Shown here: positions 1 to 7,076 of the stretch, one piece after another
Numbering within the stretch: position 1 is the first letter of the stretch
How the letters are laid out: the number at the start of each line of letters is the position of its first letter
DNA from: Chloroflexota bacterium
GTDB lineage: Bacteria; Chloroflexota; Limnocylindria; P2-11E
Length of the DNA stretch: 20,031 bases
Direction of reading: 5' to 3'
NCBI GenBank assembly: GCA_013695575.1
Contig: JACDAF010000290.1
Coordinates: forward strand, 1 to 20,031
Notes under the pieces: model-generated
The model's input: the letters and a program-made list of their open reading frames with translations, nothing else
What the model was told of the DNA's origin: nothing
Databases searched by the model: none
Position numbers and translations under genes: made by a program

Positions 1-2
1 AG

Positions 3-344
3 TTCGGCCGGGCCTTCAGCCAGAAGTGCCTCGAGCTCGGCATCGAGCACCACCGCCTGCCACCGCGCTCGCCCGACCTCAACGCCTTCGTCGAGCGCTT
101 CCAGGGCTCTTGCCTGCACCTGCACTACCGCACGGCGTTCCGCTACCGCTACTACACGAGCGTCCGCGACATCGACGCGGACCTGCAAGCCTGGCTGCGC
201 CACTACAACTTCGAGCGGCCGCACCGCGGCTACCGCACCGCCGGTCGCACACCGGCCTCGATCTTCTACGCGCATCGGCCGGGCCTGCTCAAGGTGAAAG
301 GATGGGACCCCAATGACTTCAAGATCCAAGCGCGCGCTGTCTAA
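3..344 (+). CDS. IS481-type transposase, C-terminal fragment (cut by window edge)
   Basis: This is the C-terminal ~113 residues of a DDE (rve-fold) transposase. The reading frame is open from base 3 to the TAA at 342-344, and its start lies outside the window. The motif PPRSPDLNAFVERFQGS carries the catalytic Glu of the DDE triad. It is followed by an aromatic-rich stretch (FRYRYYTSVRDID), the HYNFERPHRG motif and a GRTPAS motif, which is the usual C-terminal order of IS481/IS3-like integrases. The two catalytic Asp residues would be upstream and cannot be checked, so activity is unknown. In the 99 bases between the stop and the next gene I could not identify a convincing terminal inverted repeat, because the other end of the element is not in the window. 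It marks a mobile-element boundary next to the metabolic genes. Confidence 0.85.
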   Translation, partial: FGRAFSQKCLELGIEHHRLPPRSPDLNAFVERFQGSCLHLHYRTAFRYRYYTSVRDIDADLQAWLRHYNFERPHRGYRTAGRTPASIFYAHRPGLLKVKGWDPNDFKIQARAV

Positions 345-443
345 CTGGAACGCGGGCCCCACGGCCTAGTGTCTCGTCCGGACCCGCACGCGTGCGCCCT
401 CACGCGCGGCGTCGCGATCTGGATGTGCGCGTCCCCGGCGCGA

Positions 444-1223
444 TCAGGCCCCGCGCCACCCGGGCTTCCGCTTCTCGATGAACGCGTCCACCCCTTCGCG
501 GAAATCAGCGCTGGTGTAGCAGAGCTGGATGAGGTCGCGCCCCTCGTCCGGCAGCAGGCGCCCGCGGATCCTCCGCAGGCCCTCCTTCGTCGCCCACAGC
601 GTGAGCGGCGCGAATCCCGCCGCCGTGCGGGCGAGCTCCTCCGCACGCGCGGCGAGCCTGTCGGCCGGCACGACCTCGTGCACGAGCCCTATCCGGAGCG
701 CCTCATCGCTCTGGAGGAGCCGTGCCGTGAAGATGAGCTCCTTCGTGCGGGCGATCCCGATGAGCGAGGCGATCCGCGCCAGGTTCGCGAGCGAGAGGCA
801 GTTGCCGAGCGTTCGCGCGATCGGCATCCCGAACGTCGCGTCGGCCGAGGCGACGCGCAGGTCGCACGCCGACGCGATCGCCAGACCGCCGCCGGTCGTC
901 GCGCCACCGATCGCGGCCACCGTCGGCACGCGCACGGCCTCGAGCGCGCCGAGGATCCGGTCCATCTTCGCCTCGTACTCGAGTGCCTGCTGCTCGGTGA
1001 ATCCCTTGAACTCGGCGATGTCCGTGCCCGCGACGAAGGCCTTGCCCGACCCGGTGAGCACGAGCGCCCTGACGCCGGGCTCGTCCCCCGCCGCGAGGGC
1101 GAGCTCGTAGAGCCGCTCATACATGGCGAAGGTCATCGCGTTCCGCGACCGCGGCCGGTCGAACGTCACGTAGCCGATCCCGTCTCGCACCTCGTAGCGA
1201 ATGTCCCTGTCGACGTGAGTCAC
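444..1223 (-). CDS. crotonase-family protein (enoyl-CoA hydratase/isomerase-like), atypical active site
   Basis: A 259-residue protein of normal crotonase length. It should act on acyl-CoA thioesters in the cytoplasm. Seen: the AGTDIAEF oxyanion-hole segment (about residues 65-72), TTGGGLAIASACD (109-121), FGMPIARTLGN (131-141) and the C-terminal FIEKRKPGW end typical of the family. Aligned by eye to classical enoyl-CoA hydratase, the two catalytic glutamates (rat Glu144 and Glu164) fall on Ala115 and Ile135, so ordinary hydration chemistry is doubtful. Decarboxylase, thioesterase or isomerase chemistry is possible. The start is GTG at 1223-1221, overlapping the TGA of the upstream CoA-transferase gene as GTGA. 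A GGAAGGGA Shine-Dalgarno-like sequence lies about 9 bases upstream. The pairing with a CaiB-type gene suggests CoA is loaded onto a carboxylate by one enzyme and the thioester is processed by the other. Family assignment is firm and the reaction is unknown. Confidence 0.9.
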   Translation of the reverse strand: MTHVDRDIRYEVRDGIGYVTFDRPRSRNAMTFAMYERLYELALAAGDEPGVRALVLTGSGKAFVAGTDIAEFKGFTEQQALEYEAKMDRILGALEAVRVPTVAAIGGATTGGGLAIASACDLRVASADATFGMPIARTLGNCLSLANLARIASLIGIARTKELIFTARLLQSDEALRIGLVHEVVPADRLAARAEELARTAAGFAPLTLWATKEGLRRIRGRLLPDEGRDLIQLCYTSADFREGVDAFIEKRKPGWRGA

Positions 1224-2470
1224 GCGACCGTCCCTTCCGCAACGAGGCGCGCGATCTCCGCGTCCGCGTACCCGGCCTCGCGCAGGATCTCCCGTGAATG
1301 CTCGCCGAGCAGCGGGCCCGCGCGCTCGAGGCGAACGGGCGTCCGCCGGAGCCGCAGCGGGGAGCCGAGGCCACGCACCGTCCCGAGCGTGCTGTGGGAG
1401 AGCTCCGGGAAGAAGCCGCGCCCGGTGAGATGCGGATCGGTGAACGTCGCGGCGTAGTCGGCGATCTCTCCGCAGGGGACTCCCGCCGCGCGCAGGGCGT
1501 CGAGCCAGTGCGAGATCGGCCGCGTGACCGTGACTTCCTCGATGAGCGGGGTGAGCGCGGTCACGTTCCTCCGGCGCCGCGTCGCGTCCGCGAAGCGTTC
1601 GTCGCGCTCGAGTTGCTCCAGGCCGAGCGCGCGGCAGAAGGCGGTCCAGTTCGGCGGCGTCGTCGCGCCCACGATGAAGTGGCCGTCGCTCCCGCGGATC
1701 GCCTGGTACGGCGCCACGAGCTTGTGCGCGGAGCCGGAGGCGCGCGGGACCTCACCGGTCGTGAAGAATTGCCCCGCCTCCCACACCGCGAGCGCGACAG
1801 AGGACTCAAGCATCGAGATGTCCACGAGCTGACCTCGCGCATCCCGGTCGCGTGCGGCGAGCGCGGCAAGGATCGCGATCGTTCCGTACAGGCCCGCCGC
1901 GAGGTCGGAGATCGCAACGCCGACCTTGACGGGCGGCCCGCCGTCTTCGCCTGTGACGCTCATGAGCCCGCTCATGCCTTGAACGATGATGTCGAGCGCG
2001 GGCCGGTCCGCGTACGGGCCGTCCTGCCCCCACCCGGTGACCGCGCAGTACACAAGACGGTCGTTGGACGCGAGCAGGTCCGCCGGGTCGAGGCCGAGAT
2101 CGCGCATCGTGCCGGGACGCAGGTTCTCGACGATCACGTCGGCCGAAGCGGCGAGCCGCCGGAAGAGTGCGGCTCCCTCCTCGCGCTTCAGGTCGACGGC
2201 GAGACCGCGCTTCCCGCGGTTGAGGCGCGCGAAGTTGCCGCTCTCTCCGTCAACGATCGGATCGAGGAGCCGCGACAGATCGCCACCCTTCGGGTTCTCC
2301 ACCTTCACGACGTCCGCGCCGAGGTCCGCGAGCTGCATGCCGCAGAAGGGGCCGGCCATGTAGTTGCCGACCTCGATGACGCGCACGCCTCTCAGCGGCG
2401 GCTCGCTCAGCAGCGGCCCGAGCGATCCCACGGATCCACCAGATCGGCGATCAGCCGCCAGGTCCGTCAT
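1220..2470 (-). CDS. CaiB/BaiF-type family III CoA-transferase
   Basis: A 416-residue family III CoA-transferase (formyl-CoA transferase / CaiB / alpha-methylacyl-CoA racemase fold). It moves CoA between carboxylic acids, usually as an interlocked dimer. Seen: the N-terminal LRGVRVIEVGNYMAGPFCG segment (27-44), GADVVKVENPKGGD (51-64), LNRGKRGLAVDLK (83-95), and VAISDLAAGLYG (185-196), in which Asp189 matches the catalytic Asp of formyl-CoA transferase. ATG at 2470-2468 was chosen over the longer upstream frame because the family homology begins about 25 residues later, GAGG sits 7 bases upstream, and the ATG overlaps the M48 protease TGA as ATGA. The gene ends in a GTGA overlap with the crotonase. 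The substrate cannot be read from sequence; the crotonase partner suggests a short- or branched-chain or carnitine-like acid. Confidence 0.92.
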   Translation of the reverse strand: MTDLAADRRSGGSVGSLGPLLSEPPLRGVRVIEVGNYMAGPFCGMQLADLGADVVKVENPKGGDLSRLLDPIVDGESGNFARLNRGKRGLAVDLKREEGAALFRRLAASADVIVENLRPGTMRDLGLDPADLLASNDRLVYCAVTGWGQDGPYADRPALDIIVQGMSGLMSVTGEDGGPPVKVGVAISDLAAGLYGTIAILAALAARDRDARGQLVDISMLESSVALAVWEAGQFFTTGEVPRASGSAHKLVAPYQAIRGSDGHFIVGATTPPNWTAFCRALGLEQLERDERFADATRRRRNVTALTPLIEEVTVTRPISHWLDALRAAGVPCGEIADYAATFTDPHLTGRGFFPELSHSTLGTVRGLGSPLRLRRTPVRLERAGPLLGEHSREILREAGYADAEIARLVAEGTVA

Positions 2471-3381
2471 CCCATGGCCTCGAGCCGCCGGATGCGCTCC
2501 TCCACCGGCGGGTGCGTGTCGAACAGCCCGTCGAAGAACGCGGGCCGGTCCTTCAGCGGGTTCGCGATGTACAGCGACGCGGTCGCCTTGTTCGCGACCT
2601 CGAGCGGTTCCCGGTCCGCGGCGATCTTGCGGAGCGCGCTCGCGAGTGCGGGCGGATAGCGGGTCAGGAGCGCCGCGGACGCGTCGGCCAGGTACTCCCG
2701 CTGGCGAGAGACCGCGAGCTGGATGAGGGTCGCGATGACCGGCGTCACCAGCGCCAGCGCGAACGCGAGAAGGGCGACCGCCCCGCCGCGGTCGCGATCG
2801 CGCCCCCGTCTGCCGCCCCACCACATCGAGCGCATGAGCCAGTCGGCGAGCAGCGCGACGGTGCCGACAAGAACGATCACGAGGAGCATGACGCGGATGT
2901 CGCGGTTGCCGATGTGCGACATCTCGTGCGCGAGCACCGCTTCGAGCTCGGTCCGTTCGAGCTTGGCGAGAAGTCCGCGCGTCACGGCGATGGAGGCATG
3001 CCTCGGGTCTCGGCCCGTGGCGAAGGCGTTCGGCGCGGTGTCGTCGATCAGGTAGAGCTTCGGTGTGGGCAAGCCGCTGCCGATCGCGAGCGCCTCGACG
3101 ATGTTGCGCAGCTGCGGCTCCTCGCCCACCCCGAGCTCGCGCGCGTGGCTCATTCCGAGGACGACTTTGTCTCCGGCGAAGTACGAGCCCGCCGACGAGA
3201 GCGCTGAGAAGCCGATGGCGAACGGCATGAGCGCGGCTCCGCCGCCGGGCTGCAGATACTCGCCGAAGACGAATCCAAGGGCCAACACGATGAGCGTGAA
3301 GACCGCGATCAGCACGGCCGTGCGAATCCGGTTCGCGGCGAGCGCGTCGTAGATCGACAGGCGCGGGGCCGGACCGGCCAC
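2467..3381 (-). CDS. htpX: M48-family zinc metalloprotease (HtpX-like), membrane-bound
   Basis: A 304-residue integral-membrane peptidase of the HtpX type, a family that degrades damaged or misfolded membrane proteins. Seen: two hydrophobic N-terminal segments (about 20-42 and 49-68), the HEMSH zinc motif (His152, Glu153, His156), two further membrane segments (about 164-182 and 202-223), and SRQREYLAD, whose Glu229 fits the third zinc ligand. An Arg/Asp-rich loop (GGRRGRDRDRGG, 189-200) lies between the last two membrane segments. The C-terminal THPPVEERIRRLEAM tail is characteristic of HtpX. The start is GTG at 3381-3379, four bases after the lemA TAG. There is no strong Shine-Dalgarno, so translation probably depends on lemA coupling. 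LemA with M48 is a recurring pair, and the ATGA coupling to a CoA-transferase is unusual. Confidence 0.93.
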   Translation of the reverse strand: MAGPAPRLSIYDALAANRIRTAVLIAVFTLIVLALGFVFGEYLQPGGGAALMPFAIGFSALSSAGSYFAGDKVVLGMSHARELGVGEEPQLRNIVEALAIGSGLPTPKLYLIDDTAPNAFATGRDPRHASIAVTRGLLAKLERTELEAVLAHEMSHIGNRDIRVMLLVIVLVGTVALLADWLMRSMWWGGRRGRDRDRGGAVALLAFALALVTPVIATLIQLAVSRQREYLADASAALLTRYPPALASALRKIAADREPLEVANKATASLYIANPLKDRPAFFDGLFDTHPPVEERIRRLEAMG

Positions 3382-3385
3382 CCGC

Positions 3386-3952
3386 CTAGGTGAACTTCAC
3401 CTGCGGCACCGCGCGCTCCGCCACGTCCGTGAGCTCGAAGTACTGCTCCGGTGTGAACCCGAACATCCCACCGAGCACGTTCGTTGGGAACGTCATGAGC
3501 GCGGTGTTGTAATCGCGCACGCCGCCGTTGTAGAAGCGGCGCGCGAACGCGATCTTGTCCTCGGTCGCGCTCAGATTCTCGGACAGATCCTTGAACTCCT
3601 GCACGGCCTGAAGCTGCGGGTATGCCTCCGCGACGGCGCGCAGGTTGAGAAGCGCGCCACCGAGCGCGTTCTCCGCGGAGGCGCGCTGTTCGGGGGAGCC
3701 GGAGGTCGCGGCGGCGATGGCCTGCGCGCGTGCCTGCGTCACGGCTTCGAACGTCTGCCGCTCGTGCGCGGCATAGCCCTTCACGGTCTCGACGAGATTG
3801 GGGATGAGGTCCCAGCGCCGCTTCAGCTGGACGTCGATATCGGCCCAGGCCTCACGCACGCGCTGCCGCAGCGTGACGAGCCGGTTGTACATGGAAATGA
3901 GGAAGAACGCGAGCACGACCAGGATCCCGGCGACGACGAGCGCTATCTCCAC
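3386..3952 (-). CDS. lemA: LemA family membrane protein
   Basis: A 188-residue LemA protein. It has one N-terminal transmembrane helix (about residues 4-22: LVVAGILVVLAFFLISM) and then a helical-bundle domain. The family signatures YNRLVTLRQRVREAW, VQLKRRWDLIPNLVETVKGYAAHE and the late RFYNGGVRDYN motif are all visible. LemA proteins often accompany HtpX-type proteases and may act in envelope quality control; their biochemical role is not settled. The start is GTG at 3952-3950, preceded by a strong purine-rich Shine-Dalgarno. It lies 39 bases downstream of the isomerase gene, so it may begin its own transcript or be read through from the operon upstream. Confidence 0.95.
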   Translation of the reverse strand: MEIALVVAGILVVLAFFLISMYNRLVTLRQRVREAWADIDVQLKRRWDLIPNLVETVKGYAAHERQTFEAVTQARAQAIAAATSGSPEQRASAENALGGALLNLRAVAEAYPQLQAVQEFKDLSENLSATEDKIAFARRFYNGGVRDYNTALMTFPTNVLGGMFGFTPEQYFELTDVAERAVPQVKFT

Positions 3953-3957
3953 TGGTG

Positions 3958-3966
3958 CCTCCCCCT
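3958..3966 (-). promoter_or_regulatory. strong ribosome binding site of lemA
   Basis: On the minus strand AGGGGGAGG lies 5 bases before the GTG start of lemA. It is one of the two clearest Shine-Dalgarno sequences in the window and fixes the non-ATG start of lemA. Confidence 0.75.
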
Positions 3967-3991
3967 AGCCCGCTGGACGCCGCGCGCAGGC

Positions 3992-4864
3992 TCATGATGC
4001 CACCCCCGGCGCGCGACCAGGAGTTCCCGGGGTGTCGCCGTGCGCGCTCCCAGACCGCACGGCCGCGTCGCGCTCGGCCCGTAGGCGCGTGATGCTGCGG
4101 CGCGTTCCCTCGCGGAAGTCGCCGCCGCCCTCGTACTCACTCGAGATCGGACCGTCGTAGCCGCACGCGACGAGCCTGGCGACGAGCTCCGCCAGCGGCA
4201 GCTCGCCGTCGCCAGCAGGCACGAACTGGAACGTCCCGTCTCGCCAGATGCCGTCCTTTATCTGGACGTTCACGGCGTAGGGGAGGGCGGCGTCAAGGTC
4301 CTCGCGCGTCGAGGCCAGGTCATGGCCGCCCCAGGCGAAATTCCCGGTGTCGAGCGTCAGCCGAACGTTCGGCTCGTCCACCTCGCGCACCAGCTCCGCG
4401 AGAGCGCGCCCGTCGTTGAGCAACCGGCCGTGATTCTCGATCGCGAGCGTCACGCCCGCCGCGCGCGCGGGGCCGGCGGCGCGGCGGAAGCCTTCGACGA
4501 TCCGTGCCCGTAGCTCCGTGAGCTCGCGCCCCGGTTTGGCCTCGCCGGCGAACGCGCGCACGAGCGTCACGCCCAGATCCGACGCGATCCGGCACGCCGC
4601 AAGCAACCGCCGGACCTCTCGCTCGAGCGAGCCGGGTTCCGTCTGGGCGAAGTCGTTGTACCCGCTCACGGCGCGGATCGCGATGCCGGCGGTCTCGGCC
4701 ATCGATCGCACGCGCGGCGCGGTGGCTCCGTCGATGACGAGACCATGGAGACCGGCCTGGGAATTGATCTCGATCGACTCTCCGCCCATCTCGCGGAGGT
4801 CCGCCAGCACACGCTCCAGCGGCACACCTGACCAGCCGAGGCTGACCGCGCCGACGGTGATCAC
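3992..4864 (-). CDS. xylose-isomerase-like TIM barrel (sugar phosphate isomerase/epimerase family)
   Basis: A protein of about 290 residues of the AP-endonuclease-2 / xylose-isomerase-like family, which includes cytoplasmic metal-dependent isomerases, epimerases and related lyases of sugars and keto-sugars. Likely metal ligands: Glu143 (AIENHG), Asp172 (LTLDTGNF) and Glu243 (SSEYEGG). The position usually held by His in a YVHxKD-like motif is Gln201 (VNVQIKDG), as I recall for some subfamilies. An upstream GTG at 4888 gives a 298-residue form. I prefer GTG at 4864-4862 because it makes a GTGA overlap with the acetyltransferase stop, the pattern used repeatedly here, and begins directly at the first beta strand (ITVGAVSLGWSG). 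It is the last gene of the transporter operon. With Gfo/Idh in the same operon, a keto-sugar isomerisation or elimination step is plausible; the substrate is unknown. Confidence 0.85.
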   Translation of the reverse strand: MITVGAVSLGWSGVPLERVLADLREMGGESIEINSQAGLHGLVIDGATAPRVRSMAETAGIAIRAVSGYNDFAQTEPGSLEREVRRLLAACRIASDLGVTLVRAFAGEAKPGRELTELRARIVEGFRRAAGPARAAGVTLAIENHGRLLNDGRALAELVREVDEPNVRLTLDTGNFAWGGHDLASTREDLDAALPYAVNVQIKDGIWRDGTFQFVPAGDGELPLAELVARLVACGYDGPISSEYEGGGDFREGTRRSITRLRAERDAAVRSGSAHGDTPGTPGRAPGVAS

Positions 4865-5316
4865 TTCCGGCTGCGGATGACCCGGCACGGATTACCAGCC
4901 GCGATCGCGAAGGCAGGCACATCCTTCGTGACCACGCTGCCCGCGCCGATGATCGCGGAGTCCCCGATGGTGACACCCGGGAGGATGCATGCACCCATCC
5001 CGATCCAGCAGCCCTTCCCGATGTGGACCGGCTCCTTGACCCAGCCCTGTTCCAGTATCGGCACGTCGGGGTCGTCCATGACGTGATTCGCCGTGTGGAT
5101 CATCACGTATGGGCCGAAGCCGCTGCGGTCGCCGATCGTCAGGCCGCCGTACCCGTTGACGTAGCAGCCGATATTGAATCCGACGCCGTCGCCCAGCTCG
5201 ATCTCCTGGCCGTTCAGCCAGACGATCTGATCGAGGTAATAGCAATCCGCCCCGATCCGCTTCGCATCGTGCGGGCGGAACGCGATGACGCGCTTGCTGG
5301 TCTCGTTGATCAGCAT
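4861..5316 (-). CDS. hexapeptide-repeat (left-handed beta-helix) O-acetyltransferase
   Basis: A 151-residue acyltransferase of the maltose/galactoside O-acetyltransferase or WbbJ type, expected to transfer an acetyl group from acetyl-CoA to a sugar hydroxyl. Seen: repeated [IVL]G-x4 hexapeptides between about residues 40 and 135, the loop HTANHVM with His74 or His78 as catalytic base, and the classical ending IGKGCWIGMGACILPGV, then IGAGSVVTKDVPAFAIAAGNP. The start is ATG at 5316-5314, with a perfect AGGAGG just upstream. It lies between an amidohydrolase and a sugar isomerase, which suggests it modifies or detoxifies the sugar handled by this operon. A role in surface-polysaccharide decoration is the alternative, supported by the DegT aminotransferase and Gfo/Idh gene in the same operon. 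Confidence 0.9.
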   Translation of the reverse strand: MLINETSKRVIAFRPHDAKRIGADCYYLDQIVWLNGQEIELGDGVGFNIGCYVNGYGGLTIGDRSGFGPYVMIHTANHVMDDPDVPILEQGWVKEPVHIGKGCWIGMGACILPGVTIGDSAIIGAGSVVTKDVPAFAIAAGNPCRVIRSRK

Positions 5317-5318
5317 GT

Positions 5319-5324
5319 CCTCCT
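5319..5324 (-). promoter_or_regulatory. consensus Shine-Dalgarno of the acetyltransferase gene
   Basis: AGGAGG on the minus strand begins with the A of the amidohydrolase TGA and ends two bases before the ATG of the acetyltransferase. A stop codon embedded in a strong ribosome binding site favours reinitiation and firmly sets this start. Confidence 0.75.
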
Positions 5325-6187
5325 CACATTCCGAGGATCCGTTCGGCGTTCCCGTGCGCGATCTTCTCGCGGGCCGCGTCATCCAGCTCGCACGTGCGTA
5401 GCAGGTCCGCGATCGGCAGGTCCTGTCCTGGATGGAGGGCGTCACTCCCGAACAGCAGCTTGTCCTGGTGCCGGCACAGGAAGTCGACCCCGAACGATGG
5501 GTCCCGGGTGAGCGCGTTGTGCCCCGACCCGCCGGAGACGTCGCCATACAGATTCGGATATTCGGCGAGGAGGCGGTCCGTCGCTCCACCAGGCGCGACC
5601 CGTCCAATCGGGGAGGACGTGATGTGGAACTGGTCCGCCGTGGCGTCTGCGGAGATCTCCGCCCAGAACCGGGTCGCGTGCCCGATGAAGGTGGTGTCCG
5701 GGTAGGTCCGAAGCATGCGCTCGAGCCGCGGCGCGCCGGGCTCGTCCGAGCAGATCAGGTGGTCGCTGTGAAAGAGCACCGGCAGATGGTTCTCGCCGCA
5801 CGCCGAATAGATCGCCTGGAGGCCCGGATGATCGATCGGCACGCCCGCGAGCACCTCCCCGAACCCGCGGCAGCCGCGAGCGGCGTACTCCGCGATGATC
5901 GGCCGCGGATCGAACCGTTCGGGGTAGCGACGTCGCGGGTCGACCGCACAGAAGGGGATCAGCCGATCCGGATGACGGGCGCACGCCGCGAGGACCTCTT
6001 CGGTCGTCACGTAGAAATCGAGCTCCTCCGGGTCCTCGACCGCCATGACCGCGGCTCGTGCGATCCGGTGACGGTCGAGCGTCGCGATGAGATCGCTCGG
6101 TTCGTTCCCGGGCCGGTCGTGCAGCAGCCGACCAACGTGCGTGTGGATATCGAACAGCTCGAGCGCTGGTACGGGGCGCGCCGTCAA
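5324..6187 (-). CDS. TIM-barrel amidohydrolase family protein (amidohydrolase_2 type)
   Basis: A 287-residue metal-dependent hydrolase or decarboxylase of the amidohydrolase superfamily. The metal motif FDIHTHVG gives His15 and His17. Later conserved segments are VLFHSDH, TFIGHA and LLFGSDALHPGQD, whose Asp is the usual active-site Asp. The C-terminal NAERILGM is typical of amidohydrolase_2 proteins (nucleus for the metal-bound, stop-terminated helix). The start is TTG at 6187-6185, because it forms a TTGA overlap with the upstream permease stop, and there is no ATG or GTG before the metal motif. Family members hydrolyse lactones and amides or decarboxylate aromatic acids. In this setting a lactonase or deacylase acting on the imported substrate is plausible but not shown. 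Confidence 0.88.
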   Translation of the reverse strand: MTARPVPALELFDIHTHVGRLLHDRPGNEPSDLIATLDRHRIARAAVMAVEDPEELDFYVTTEEVLAACARHPDRLIPFCAVDPRRRYPERFDPRPIIAEYAARGCRGFGEVLAGVPIDHPGLQAIYSACGENHLPVLFHSDHLICSDEPGAPRLERMLRTYPDTTFIGHATRFWAEISADATADQFHITSSPIGRVAPGGATDRLLAEYPNLYGDVSGGSGHNALTRDPSFGVDFLCRHQDKLLFGSDALHPGQDLPIADLLRTCELDDAAREKIAHGNAERILGM

Positions 6188-7074
6188 CGCGTCAGCCGCG
6201 GATCGAGAGCATCACGAATGCCTTCACCGACGAAATTGACCGCGAGCACGGTGAGCATCACGAGGAGACCCGGGTACACGCCAAGGAGCGGATTCACCCA
6301 GATGTAGTTCTGGGCGCTGCTCAGCATGTAGCCCCAGCTCGCATCAGGCGGCTGGGTGCCGAGCCCCAGGAACGACAACGCCGATTCTGTGAGCACTCCC
6401 GACGCGACCGCGAGCGTGGCGGCGACGGTGAGGGTCGCCGTCACGTTCCGGAGGATGTGGCCGATGATCCGCAGGTTACCCGCGCCGGAAGCGCGCGCGG
6501 CGGTGACGAACTCCCGCTCGCGCAGGGAGAGAAACTCGCTCCGTATGAGACGCGCCGTTCCCATCCAGTGCGTCGCTCCGATGATGATCACGGTGTTGAG
6601 CAGGCTCGGGCCGAGGAGGGCGGCAGCCGCGAGCACGATGAAGAACGTGGGCATCGCGAGCATCGTGTCGGTGAACCGCATCAGCAGGTTGTCGACCGAC
6701 CCGCCGAAGAACCCCGCAATCGCCCCGAAGACGAGGCCCAGCACGGTGACGAGGAAAGCGACCAGGATGCCGACGAACAGCGAGATCCGCCCGCCGATGA
6801 GCAGGCGGGCCAGGACGTCGCGACCGAGCTCGTCGCAGCCGAGCGGGTGCCTTGGCCCGGGGGGCTCGAGGATGTCGCAGGTCAGGCCGTATGGCTCCAG
6901 GCCGAAGGCCCGCTCGAGCAGTCCGGGGCCGACAAGCGCGGTCGCGACGAGGAGGACGAGGAACCCGAGACCCGCCACGCTGAGCCGATTGGAGAGGAAG
7001 CGCTCCCACCTCCGGCGCAGGTCCGATGTGCGCGGGACGGCAGAACCAATGCGTGCCGCGGTGGTGGCGGTCAC
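6184..7074 (-). CDS. ABC transporter permease, DppC-type (peptide/nickel/oligosaccharide importer)
   Basis: A 296-residue inner-membrane permease of the DppC/OppC class. It has a cytoplasmic Arg-rich N-terminus, a first membrane helix (about 33-52), a periplasmic segment with the PLGCDELGRDVLARLL signature, and about five further helices. The EAA loop EFVTAARASGAGNLRIIGHI is the contact site for the ATPase subunit. The C-terminus VGEGIRDALDPRL is standard. The start is GTG at 7074-7072, two bases after the TGA of the partner permease, with AGGAAG upstream. It forms a heterodimeric channel with the DppB-type protein encoded just before it. Confidence 0.93.
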   Translation of the reverse strand: MTATTAARIGSAVPRTSDLRRRWERFLSNRLSVAGLGFLVLLVATALVGPGLLERAFGLEPYGLTCDILEPPGPRHPLGCDELGRDVLARLLIGGRISLFVGILVAFLVTVLGLVFGAIAGFFGGSVDNLLMRFTDTMLAMPTFFIVLAAAALLGPSLLNTVIIIGATHWMGTARLIRSEFLSLREREFVTAARASGAGNLRIIGHILRNVTATLTVAATLAVASGVLTESALSFLGLGTQPPDASWGYMLSSAQNYIWVNPLLGVYPGLLVMLTVLAVNFVGEGIRDALDPRLTR

Positions 7075-7076
7075 CG

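Noticed and set aside
385..396. Palindrome CGCACGCGTGCG as terminator or IS end
   Set aside because: It lacks a loop and U-tract, and no matching repeat or ACA terminus could be tied to the transposase.
369..2659. Long plus-strand open frames of 362 and 453 residues opposite the crotonase and CoA-transferase
   Set aside because: Composition is Arg/Glu-rich low-information sequence with no motif, and the opposite strand encodes well-matched enzymes.
2471..2824. N-terminal extension of the CoA-transferase frame into the M48 gene
   Set aside because: The extra 118 residues are Arg/Gly-rich and unlike the family; the ATG at 2470 forms an ATGA junction.
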